35,328 bases of DNA, taken from Planctomycetota bacterium. GTDB taxonomy: Bacteria; Planctomycetota; UBA1135; UBA2386. A model generated the notes under the pieces. The model had not been told where the DNA came from and did no database searches. It saw only the letters and a program-made list of their open reading frames with translations. Location: positions 1 through 35,328 of the forward strand of contig NYVR01000011.1 in the NCBI GenBank assembly GCA_002684655.1, in the 5' to 3' direction. Positions 8,634-16,038 of the stretch are shown here, one piece after another; positions within the stretch are counted from its first letter, which is position 1; each line of letters starts with the position of its first letter. A program made the translations under genes and the position numbers.

Positions 8634-10001
8634 TCAGAAGCCTACCGTGATCTTGAGGCCGTTCGACGTCGAGAACCCAGCAGGCGTCACGGAGCTGGGC
8701 GCGACGAGCTGTGCGGTCACTTGAGCGCCCACGATCCCGATGTTGTTCGGCACAGGGATCTGCGCGTTCGCGTAGGTGCCCCAGTAAGGGTTGTCCACGA
8801 TCAGGTGCAGGTTGGCGTTGGTGTAGACCGAGCAGCCCGGAGCGCCAATGAAGCCCAGGTCGTAGCCATTCAGCCACGCTTGCGTCCCGAAGACGAAGAC
8901 CGCGGTGCCAGGCCCCTGCTCAAGCTGCGAGCCGGTGAGCTTCCAGACCGTACCGAGACGTGGCATGGTGCTGTTCAGCGTCAGCGGTTGGGCAGCCGGG
9001 CAACCGGTCCCGAAAGGCGTCACGCTCGCGGAGAAGGGCTGCCCCCGACCCAGCGTGTGGTTGCCGCCCGCGGCGACGTCGATGAAGTTGGCGACCTGCG
9101 GCGGGTCGCACTGACCTTCGACGTTGCGGCCCCAAGCGAGCACGACGCCGTCGGAGCGGACCGCGACCGAGTGCGCGCCGCCTGCGGCGATGTCGCAGTA
9201 GGACATGCTGGTCCCGGCCAGCGGCTGCGGCACATCCTCTACTTGTCGGTCGCTGTTGGAGCCCCAGGCGATGATCTTGCCGTCGCTGAGGATCGCGAGG
9301 TTGTGGAACTCGCCCGCAGCGACCTGCATGGCGGTGACGCCGGGCGGCATCCAAGGCGCGGTCGCCTGGCCAAAGTTATCGCTGCCCCAGTTCTTAATCT
9401 TGCCGTCCGTGCGGTGCGCGACCGTGTGCAGCAATCCCGCCGAGATGCCGCGGTACTTCACCCCAGGCGGGAGCCACGGGACGTTGCACTGCCCGTCATA
9501 GTTTTGCCCCCAGGCGACGACGGCTCCGTCGCTGCGCCTAGCAACGCTGTGGTAACCGCCCGCGGCGACGTCGGTGTAGACCAGACCAGGCGGCAACACC
9601 GGGACGTTGCACTGGCCGTCCGTGTTCCGACCCCAAGCCTCGACCTGGCCGTCGTCGCGCAGCCCGAGCGTGTGCCAGCCGCCGCACGAGACATTTTCGA
9701 ACGCGACGCCGTGAGGAAGCGTCGGCGCGTTGCACTGACCCGCGTCGTTGCGGCCCCAGCATACGATCACACCGTCGTCCCGAACGGCCGCGCTGTGCCA
9801 GCGTCCGCCAGAGATCTCGTCGTATCGCATCAGCGGGATGGGCGGCATCGGCACCGTGGCCTGGCCGTAGTCGTCCATACCCCACCCGAAGGTTCTCAGT
9901 GAGAGAACCGCCTGGATTTGGGCGTCAGCAACCCCGTTGAGGCATACGACAGCCAGCATGCTCCACGCGAGGTTGCTGCGGAACAAGGATAGGACGTTCA
10001 T
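8634..10001 (-). CDS. Secreted RCC1-repeat beta-propeller with C-terminal GTGCP-type domain
   Basis: This 455-residue protein has a signal peptide (core SMLAVVCLNGVADA, cleavage before QIQA). Seven ~45-50-residue RCC1 repeats follow, each with WGxNxxGQ(C/A) and a SxGxxH(S/T)xAxRxDGxIxxWG pattern; for example WGRNTDGQCNVP and WGQNYDGQCNVP. They should close a seven-bladed propeller over residues ~35-330. Residues ~335-455 start FGTGCPAAQPLTL and end NGLKITVGF. I recognise this beta-rich module as recurrent at the C-termini of secreted planctomycete proteins; its role is unknown. Nothing catalytic is visible, and binding or a structural surface role is likely. Its leader contains an elaborate stem-loop at 10027-10073. 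Confidence 0.9.
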   Translation of the reverse strand: MNVLSLFRSNLAWSMLAVVCLNGVADAQIQAVLSLRTFGWGMDDYGQATVPMPPIPLMRYDEISGGRWHSAAVRDDGVIVCWGRNDAGQCNAPTLPHGVAFENVSCGGWHTLGLRDDGQVEAWGRNTDGQCNVPVLPPGLVYTDVAAGGYHSVARRSDGAVVAWGQNYDGQCNVPWLPPGVKYRGISAGLLHTVAHRTDGKIKNWGSDNFGQATAPWMPPGVTAMQVAAGEFHNLAILSDGKIIAWGSNSDRQVEDVPQPLAGTSMSYCDIAAGGAHSVAVRSDGVVLAWGRNVEGQCDPPQVANFIDVAAGGNHTLGRGQPFSASVTPFGTGCPAAQPLTLNSTMPRLGTVWKLTGSQLEQGPGTAVFVFGTQAWLNGYDLGFIGAPGCSVYTNANLHLIVDNPYWGTYANAQIPVPNNIGIVGAQVTAQLVAPSSVTPAGFSTSNGLKITVGF

Positions 10002-10026
10002 GGTGGCGAGCTCAGTTGCAGGTCAT

Positions 10027-10073
10027 AGCCGGGATTGCGCCCATGATCATTGGTACACAATGTGGGCCCGGCT
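10027..10073 (-). promoter_or_regulatory. Bulged three-segment stem-loop in the RCC1 gene leader
   Basis: Three helical segments stack. AGCCGG (10027-10032) pairs with CCGGCT (10068-10073), GCCCA (10039-10043) with TGGGC (10063-10067), and CATTG (10048-10052) with CAATG (10058-10062). The loop is GTACA, and both bulges (6 and 4 nt) fall on the same arm. The 16 Watson-Crick pairs end 25 nt before the start codon at 10001. It could be an RNA leader element or a protein-binding site; no known family is recognised. Confidence 0.45.
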
Positions 10074-10211
10074 GAGAACAATACATCAAAGACGCTCCAG
10101 GATGGATCGCAAGCAGAAGCTGACGAAGCCGCTCAAGCAATATGTCTCATTGCATTACGGCCGGTCGCAAATAAAGAAGCAATCATCGCTGGTGAGCGAA
10201 CGCGGCGAAGC

Positions 10212-10244
10212 CCCGAGCCCATCCCACAAATGGGACGCGTCGGG
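10212..10244 (-). terminator. Stem-loop downstream of the lipoprotein gene
   Basis: CCCGA (10212-10216) pairs with TCGGG (10240-10244), and TCCCA (10222-10226) with TGGGA (10231-10235). They are separated by a 5x4 internal loop and capped by a CAAA tetraloop. It lies about 115 nt past the lipoprotein stop codon, with no U-tract. Terminator is the likeliest reading, but weakly supported. Confidence 0.3.
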
Positions 10245-10359
10245 ACACTCTATGCACGGCTCCCCGTGGGCAATGCAGCCGCTCGCTGGCGCGGGGGCTC
10301 ACGGGCATCGCCCGGAGCCTCACCCACGTAGCTCCTCGATCGCGGCGGAGCCGCGCGGC

Positions 10360-12135
10360 TCAGAAGTCGCCGCGCAGGATACGAACGATGGAGTGCGACG
10401 CTGCGCCGTCAGTCATGCGGGTCGTCTGCCCTGCGCGCCACTCGAAGAGGTCGGTCGTGGTCTTCGGCGGCACCGCCATCGAATAGATGATGACCCCGTT
10501 GGAGAACGCGCCCTCGAAGTGCTCGCTCTGAGGCGTCTGTGCGATCGATATGACCTGACCGGACACGCCGTTCCAGAACGCGAGGTCCGTCTGGTTGAAC
10601 GCGACGACGTTCATCAAGAAGCCGCCGTCCGGCCCCTCGCCGGCGTACGTCGTGCCCGGGCCTCCGACGATCTGCGAGACGCGGGTCGTCGGGTTCCAAG
10701 TAAGCAGCCCGCCAGCGAGGCCCGTCCGCGTGTAGACCACGCGGTCGTTGCTCAGCACGGCGTCCACAGTGCAGCTCTCAGCCGCCGAATCGTCGATGAT
10801 CTCTGCCGAACTCGACGCGACGTCGAAGCGGTGCAGGCTCCTGCCTGTGGCCGTCTCGATCGCGAAGATGATGTCCGAGTCCGAGAGCGCAGCTTCGAAG
10901 ACCTCGTCTTCGCTGCTGACTGCCACGTCCGTGCTCGAACCAGCTGCGTAGTTGAACAGCTTGATGTCGCGGTTACCCGGCGAGGTCTCGACCGAGTAGA
11001 TCACTAGGTCGTCTTTGGTGATGGCGAGGAAGCGCTCGTCGGCGCTGCTCGAGCCCACAGGCGTGCTGGTGAGGCCCGAAGCCGTCCAGGCCCACACGTC
11101 GCGCGACGCCGTGCCGGTCTCGAAGTAAACGAGACCTTGCGAAGACGTGGTCAAGAAGGTCGCCTGCTGCCCCTGGACAGACGGCGGCAGGTCGCCGCCG
11201 ACCGTGTAGACGCCGTGGTTAACGCGGAAGTAGCGGAGCTCAGGCTGACCCGAGACGCCCGTCGTCGAGAAGACCACGCCGCCGTCGGGCAGCACAGCCT
11301 TGATCTCTTCTGGGTAATCGCTGCTGAAGGCAGAAACAGAGTTCCCCGTTCCGATCTCCCAGTAGTTCAGGTCCGCTTGCCCGTTGTTGCCGTATTCGAA
11401 GTAGACAATGTTGGGCGGCGCGAAGAAGGCGTTGCGGGTGTGCATGCCGTTACGGAACGCGACCAAGCTCGTGTTGTCCGTCTCGGGGTCCCACATGTAG
11501 AGCCCGGTCTCGCCGGGGTTGCCCTCCTCGAAGAAGATCTTTCCGTCAGGAGTGTGCGAGTCGTAGACCGTGTTGAGGCCGGTGCCTTGACCTACCTGAC
11601 GAATCTGGTCGTGGTCATACACGAACAGGTCGACGCCGCTGCCGCTCATGCGCTCGTAGATCAGCGAGCCGTTCGGCAGCATCTCACGGAACTCGAGCGG
11701 CATGTTACCGCCGATCTGCACCGTCTCGAGGGTGCCTTCGCCGGCGTCGAGCAGCTCGATCCCGTGCCCGTTCTTGATGATTCCCATGAATCCATAGAGC
11801 GCCGCGACGGTGAAGTCGGCGTCGGCGAACCTGCCGTCACCGTTGGTCACGCGGAACGTGACGTCCGTGGTGCCGATGTCGTTGAAGGTCCCTGCGTAGC
11901 GCCCGTTTTCGATCTGACCTGGACCGTTCAAGACCTCCCACGAAAGCGTCTGATCGCCAGGGTTATTGACGAAGTCCGACAAGGGCACCTGCAGTTCGAC
12001 GCCCGTTGCAGCCTCCTGCATGGGGATCTCCGCGATCGCCGGACCAGGCCCGGACGTGCCAGGCAACTTGCTGCAGCCGACGATGCCGATGGTCAGCGCG
12101 ACGGCGAGGATGACAAGACGAGTAATGTTAGACAT
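10360..12135 (-). CDS. Lipoprotein with Ig-like domain and beta-propeller-like repeats
   Basis: This 591-residue protein begins with a type II signal peptide whose lipobox IVGC puts the lipidated Cys at 21, followed by SKLPGTSGPG. Residues ~35-110 look like a cadherin/Ig-type domain (SWEVLNGPGQ, then TTDVTFRVTNGDGRFADADFTV). The rest (~112-591) is a series of ~45-residue beta repeats with phrases like LYMWDPETDNTSLVAFRNG, LTWNPTTRVSQIVGG and LFEWRAGQTTRMTDG. These resemble TolB/WD-like propeller blades and probably form one or two propellers. The protein should be anchored to a membrane facing the periplasm or the outside. It follows the cellulose-synthase-like gene by 181 bases on the same strand, so a role in the same polysaccharide apparatus is possible but unproven. 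The family is not recognised. Confidence 0.85.
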   Translation of the reverse strand: MSNITRLVILAVALTIGIVGCSKLPGTSGPGPAIAEIPMQEAATGVELQVPLSDFVNNPGDQTLSWEVLNGPGQIENGRYAGTFNDIGTTDVTFRVTNGDGRFADADFTVAALYGFMGIIKNGHGIELLDAGEGTLETVQIGGNMPLEFREMLPNGSLIYERMSGSGVDLFVYDHDQIRQVGQGTGLNTVYDSHTPDGKIFFEEGNPGETGLYMWDPETDNTSLVAFRNGMHTRNAFFAPPNIVYFEYGNNGQADLNYWEIGTGNSVSAFSSDYPEEIKAVLPDGGVVFSTTGVSGQPELRYFRVNHGVYTVGGDLPPSVQGQQATFLTTSSQGLVYFETGTASRDVWAWTASGLTSTPVGSSSADERFLAITKDDLVIYSVETSPGNRDIKLFNYAAGSSTDVAVSSEDEVFEAALSDSDIIFAIETATGRSLHRFDVASSSAEIIDDSAAESCTVDAVLSNDRVVYTRTGLAGGLLTWNPTTRVSQIVGGPGTTYAGEGPDGGFLMNVVAFNQTDLAFWNGVSGQVISIAQTPQSEHFEGAFSNGVIIYSMAVPPKTTTDLFEWRAGQTTRMTDGAASHSIVRILRGDF

Positions 12136-12284
12136 GAGCTGAGTCGGATGGTTTCCGTAGTCAGAGACGTCTCTGCTATCGGACGTTGACTCGGCTCAAG
12201 TTGAGGCAGAATGGCCGGACTTCTGGCCCGGCCTCAAGTTCGGCTGGCGGCTCGGGGCCGCTCGCCGGGGGTGGGCGGCGCTCG

Positions 12285-12307
12285 CGCCGGCATTCCCGCT
12301 GCCGGCG
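12285..12307 (-). terminator. Stem-loop after the synthase gene
   Basis: CGCCGGC (12285-12291) and GCCGGCG (12301-12307) form a 7-bp GC stem with a 9-nt loop, 10 nt past the synthase stop codon at 12317. A second GC stem (GGCCGG/CCGGCC) lies further on near 12212-12232. There is no U-tract. Together they may end the synthase transcript before the lipoprotein gene, or attenuate it. Confidence 0.4.
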
Positions 12308-12316
12308 GCGCGACGC

Positions 12317-15300
12317 CTACTCGCCGTCGCCAGGAGCGGACGGGACCTTATCGTTTTGGGCGTCCGAGAGCAGCGCCCGGTAGTGCGGGTGAGCTTCGTC
12401 TTCTCGACCGGCCAACACGAGCGCGTCGGCAAGCCGCAGTCGCAGCTCCCGGTTCGCCGGGTTCTCGTCGAGGACATCCTTGATCAGGTCGATGCCCTTG
12501 TCGGCCTCACCCGCGCGCACCAGCGCAGAGGCGAGCACGCCGGCCACCTCCCACGACAGCTTCTGCATGTGCGTGTGGCGCTGGTAGATCCACTCCACCC
12601 GATAGGTGTTGCTGCCGCTCGGGTCCTCGATCGACATGAAGGCGTCGAGGAAGCCCTTCATCGCCCGGTCAGAGTCGTCGCCCCTGTCGATGAGGCTGCC
12701 GAAGATCTCGATCGCCTGATCGCCCTGGCCAGACCAGGTGAGCACCTCACCCAGCGCCATCTTCATCTGCGGGTCGTCCGGGTTGGCTTCTTCAAGGTCA
12801 CGGAACACCTGCACCGCGCCCTCGAAGTCGCCCTGCCAAACAAGCACGTTGCCGAGCTCTTGCTTGAGGTCAGTGTCGCCGGGGCGCTGCATGATCATGT
12901 TCTGCAGCGTCTCTTCAGCGGCCTTGAAGTCCTGAAGCGCGGTGTAGATCGTGACGATGTCGCGCAAGACGGTCTCGTCCTGACGGAGCTGCGAGAACTG
13001 TCGCAGGGCTTCGTGGGCCATGCCAACCTCAAGCAGCACGCCGAGGTATTCGCGGCGCGAATCGAGGCTCCCGGGGTTGGCCACGAAGAGCCGACGGAAG
13101 ATCTCGAGCGCTGCGAACTTGTCGCCCGATCGCAGGAGGTTACGACCCGAGAGCAGCTCGAACTGCGCCGCCTCCTGATCGCGCCCTTCGGCGTAGAGCA
13201 GCCGTAGCCACTGGCGAGCGACCGCGTCCGAGTCCTTGTATCGCTTGGCGGAGGTCAGCGCCGCCACCAGAGCGAGGCCCATGTCCGGATCGTCGGGGCG
13301 CTGGGCCACCAGGACGTTGCAGACGCGGACGAGGTCCTCAAAGCGTTCTTCACGTTCGAGCGCGTCCTTGAGCAGCGTCAGGCGCCGCAGGTCCGGCTCA
13401 TCGGAGCGCAGCGACTCTGCGAGGATCCGCTCGAAGTGCTCGTCCACCTGCACGGTCGCCACCCCGCTGCCGGAGTCGACCAGCGTCAGGTCGTCGGCGT
13501 AGATATGCCGGAACATGCTGACCGTCGGCGGCGTGAGCACCATCAACATCAGCGACGCCGCCGCGACCGGGCGGAAGATCGGACGATGGCGCTCGTCGTG
13601 CAGGCACATCAGGTCCCGCTTGGCGCCAGCGTCGCCGGAGAGCTCGCAGAGCGACTGCAAGAGACTGCGGCCCTGGCCTTCGAAGGATACGAAGGACATG
13701 ACGTATTCGCAGACGTTGTGCGGAGGCCCTGTCACGTCGCGAGCGGCGACCACGCGGACCTTCGCGTGGAACGAACCCTTGGGGCCGAAGATCTTCGCTC
13801 TCAGCTCCGTCTCATGCTCGACCGGGTGCGCCAGGATGCACCGGATCGCCTCGGTCGAGATGTCACGCGTGGCCGTGAAGACCTCGCCCTCTTCTGTCTC
13901 GAGACAGACCGGCACCTTGAACGGCGCGCGGTCGATGCGGCGGCGCGAGATCAAGGCTCGGCTCGGCGACTTCTTGGCGCCCTTCGAGTCGAAGACCGAA
14001 TACCAAGGCGCGACGGCGTAGCGCTGGATGATCCGGGTCGACGCGTCGATCGCCTGCGGCGGCATGTCGACAAACTCGAGGCCGTAGCGATACAGCGGCA
14101 GGTCCTCGTCGCCATCGCCCTTACGATGCGCGGCGTAACGGAGCATCGCGGGCGAACTCAGCGTATCACCGTTCACGCGCACCTTGACCGACCCTGGCTC
14201 ATTCGTCGGCAGCGTGTCGTAAGACATGAAGCCGAGGCCGAACTCGTTGAGGTCTGTGGAGACACCGATCCCTTCGATCAGCTCGCCTTCACGGTTCGGG
14301 AAGCTGTATTGGACCGCCATGTTCAGGCGATGTCGGTAGGAGGCCCGCTTGCTGGTGGCCATCATGGCGACCCGCAGGTAGATGATCGCGAAGTAGGAGT
14401 TGTGCAGCACCAGCGCGGTGGCGATCCCCATGCCCAAGATGTCCGGGGTAGCCTCGAACATCAGGTGCCTCGTCCAGCCGTAGATCATCGCGCCGACGCC
14501 GAGGGCGAGAAGCAGCATCTGCGGGAGGATGTGGGGAAGCTTGGATCCCTGACCACCACCGCTCTTGTTGGTCACGACGAACTTGGAACGCTTCCGGTAG
14601 ATCAACGCGCGAGTGGTCGCGCGGATCTGCGACCAGAAGTTCGCCATGTTGAAGTACTCCGTGAGCGGGTAGTTCATGTAGTTGCTGTAGACCGCTCGGA
14701 GGGTCACCAGCATCGTCGCGATATACGCAATAAAGATGAGGCCCAGCGTCCAGGTGTATTGCTGCACAGGCGCGATGCCCGTGAGCAACAGCAAGATCGG
14801 CGTCAAGTAGATCAGCAGGCGCGGCACGCCGCCCGCCCAGTGAATGATCGAGGCGAAGTACGTCAGGCGCTGCGAAAGCGTCAAGCCGCGCATCGTCAGC
14901 GGGTTGTCGTAGGCCAGAATGCTGAGGTTGCCCTCGGCCCAGCGCAGACGCTGGTTGTGGAACGTCGTGACGTCCGTCGCGCCCTGCCCTGCGATCAACC
15001 GCTCGTTAACGTAGATGGTCTTCCAACCCTTCGCGGACATGCGGATGCCGGTGTGCATGTCCTCGGTGATGGTCTCCGTGGCGATGTAGCCGATCTCCTT
15101 CAGAGCCTCGCGGCGGAACAGCGCCGCCGAGCCGGCGAAGATGACCGAGTCGGTCGCGTTACGAGCAGGCTGGATGACCTTGTAGAACAGCTGACCTTCG
15201 TCCCAGAAGCGGCCCTTCTCATAGTTCACCCGACCCTGGAAGGTGTCGAAGTTGGAGAACGCGTGCGGCGACTGCACGAAGCCGACCTTCGGGTCGCGGA

Positions 15301-15868
15301 AGTGACCCAGCATCCGCGAGAGGAAGTTCGGCTCGGGGATGTGGTCAGCGTCGAGGATCGCGGCGAACTCGCCGTCGGTCTGGTCAAACGCGTTGTTCAG
15401 GTTGCCCGCTTTTGCGTGCAAGTTGTTGTCGCGAGCAATGTAATGAACGCCGAGTTCCTCGCAGAGCTGGCGCATCTCCGGGCGGTTGCCGTCGTCCAGG
15501 AGATATGTGCGGTGCGGCAGGTCCATGGCCAGGCAGGCCTGCAGCGTTCCACGGATGATCGGGATGCCCTCGTTGTAGGAAGGGACAAACACGTCGATCG
15601 TGACGTCCTCAAGTGGCGGCTCTTCAGGGAGATCGATCGGATCCCAGACCTGCAAGAAGAACAGCAGCAGGCTGATTCCACCCCAGAGCTCGGCCACGTA
15701 GAGCACGTAAGAGGCCGTCGCGGCGTAAGCGGAGTCGAGGTTGAGGGTGTAGAGGCCTCGGTAAATCAGGTAGCCGACTGTGGTGAAGGTGCACAGCGCC
15801 ATCAGCACCTTGTTCCGGCGATACCTCGGCTGGCGCGCTTGGGTCGGTGAGTCGGTGGGATCACTCAT
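12317..15868 (-). CDS. Cellulose-synthase-like GT2 polysaccharide synthase with two PilZ-like domains and a C-terminal TPR region
   Basis: This is a 1183-residue processive beta-glycosyltransferase. Two hydrophobic segments (~22-40, 53-73) precede a cytoplasmic GT-A domain holding the family signature: DDG (125-127), DAD (173-175), FAGSAALFRRE (244-254), TED (268-270) and QRLRW (306-310). Four more likely membrane segments lie at ~335-362, 370-392, 447-465 and 478-503. Residues ~510-610 form a first PilZ-like unit (RHR at 512-514, DLNEFG at 539-544). Residues ~640-735 form a second (RRRIDR at 642-647, DISTEA at 669-674). A hydrophobic stretch at ~767-787 leads into TPR-like helices to ~1170, which would lie in the periplasm if topology follows BcsA. 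BcsA normally has one PilZ and no TPR tail. UDP-glucose is the likely donor, but the polymer cannot be read from sequence. No bcsB follows. Confidence 0.92.
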   Translation of the reverse strand: MSDPTDSPTQARQPRYRRNKVLMALCTFTTVGYLIYRGLYTLNLDSAYAATASYVLYVAELWGGISLLLFFLQVWDPIDLPEEPPLEDVTIDVFVPSYNEGIPIIRGTLQACLAMDLPHRTYLLDDGNRPEMRQLCEELGVHYIARDNNLHAKAGNLNNAFDQTDGEFAAILDADHIPEPNFLSRMLGHFRDPKVGFVQSPHAFSNFDTFQGRVNYEKGRFWDEGQLFYKVIQPARNATDSVIFAGSAALFRREALKEIGYIATETITEDMHTGIRMSAKGWKTIYVNERLIAGQGATDVTTFHNQRLRWAEGNLSILAYDNPLTMRGLTLSQRLTYFASIIHWAGGVPRLLIYLTPILLLLTGIAPVQQYTWTLGLIFIAYIATMLVTLRAVYSNYMNYPLTEYFNMANFWSQIRATTRALIYRKRSKFVVTNKSGGGQGSKLPHILPQMLLLALGVGAMIYGWTRHLMFEATPDILGMGIATALVLHNSYFAIIYLRVAMMATSKRASYRHRLNMAVQYSFPNREGELIEGIGVSTDLNEFGLGFMSYDTLPTNEPGSVKVRVNGDTLSSPAMLRYAAHRKGDGDEDLPLYRYGLEFVDMPPQAIDASTRIIQRYAVAPWYSVFDSKGAKKSPSRALISRRRIDRAPFKVPVCLETEEGEVFTATRDISTEAIRCILAHPVEHETELRAKIFGPKGSFHAKVRVVAARDVTGPPHNVCEYVMSFVSFEGQGRSLLQSLCELSGDAGAKRDLMCLHDERHRPIFRPVAAASLMLMVLTPPTVSMFRHIYADDLTLVDSGSGVATVQVDEHFERILAESLRSDEPDLRRLTLLKDALEREERFEDLVRVCNVLVAQRPDDPDMGLALVAALTSAKRYKDSDAVARQWLRLLYAEGRDQEAAQFELLSGRNLLRSGDKFAALEIFRRLFVANPGSLDSRREYLGVLLEVGMAHEALRQFSQLRQDETVLRDIVTIYTALQDFKAAEETLQNMIMQRPGDTDLKQELGNVLVWQGDFEGAVQVFRDLEEANPDDPQMKMALGEVLTWSGQGDQAIEIFGSLIDRGDDSDRAMKGFLDAFMSIEDPSGSNTYRVEWIYQRHTHMQKLSWEVAGVLASALVRAGEADKGIDLIKDVLDENPANRELRLRLADALVLAGREDEAHPHYRALLSDAQNDKVPSAPGDGE

Positions 15869-16038
15869 GGGAAAAGTTCCCTGGAAGGGCAGAGTCCATC
15901 AATCGGGTCGAGTTCGAGGCCGCCTGACACCCAACGACCATGGTGTTTTCCACAGCGGGTTCAGTTGAGGAAGGCAAGCTTCCGAAGAGACTACTGCATG
16001 GGGCCCACTCTGGAAGCCCCTCCGACCAGATCTTACGG
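15869..16038. promoter_or_regulatory. Divergent promoter region between synthase and export-barrel genes
   Basis: These 170 bases separate divergently transcribed partner genes and should hold both promoters. A GGGAA-AAG-TTCCC hairpin (15869-15881) directly abuts the synthase start codon. No confident sigma-70 boxes or operator could be named. The plus-strand frame is open from an upstream ATG at 15940, but that start would put 33 non-hydrophobic residues before the membrane signal, so I prefer 16039. Confidence 0.5.

Larger units (their letters stand above)
10002..10359. other. 358-bp intergenic region upstream of the RCC1 gene
   Basis: No convincing gene is present. The stretch around 10040-10200 is visibly lower in GC than its surroundings. 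It contains two structured elements (10027-10073 and 10212-10244, listed separately), and a 14-bp palindrome GAGCCGCGCGGCTC (10348-10361) overlaps the stop codon of the lipoprotein gene. The promoter of the RCC1 gene should be here, but I cannot define its boxes. Confidence 0.5.

Noticed and set aside
9000-9900. DNA repeats on a ~120-150-bp period that could suggest a repeat array
   Set aside because: They coincide with the RCC1 protein repeats and vary at the DNA level; no spacer structure as in CRISPR.
10102-10330. Possible small lysine-rich protein in the lower-GC gap before the RCC1 gene
   Set aside because: The frame runs on without a stop into the antisense of the lipoprotein gene and has no conserved look. 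A leader/promoter region is the simpler reading.
12193-12238. Direct repeat CTCAAGTT in the gap between lipoprotein and synthase genes
   Set aside because: Eight bases, imperfect context; not enough to call an operator or attachment site.
13436-15850. Long plus-strand open frame (about 800 codons) opposite the synthase gene
   Set aside because: It is the mirror of a strongly coding minus-strand gene with GT2 and PilZ motifs. Its translation is Arg/Val/Asp/His-rich without any motif, as expected for antisense frames in GC-rich DNA.
15940-16038. Upstream start extending the TPR exporter by 33 residues
   Set aside because: It would bury the hydrophobic export signal inside the protein; ATG 16039 restores a normal N-terminal signal.
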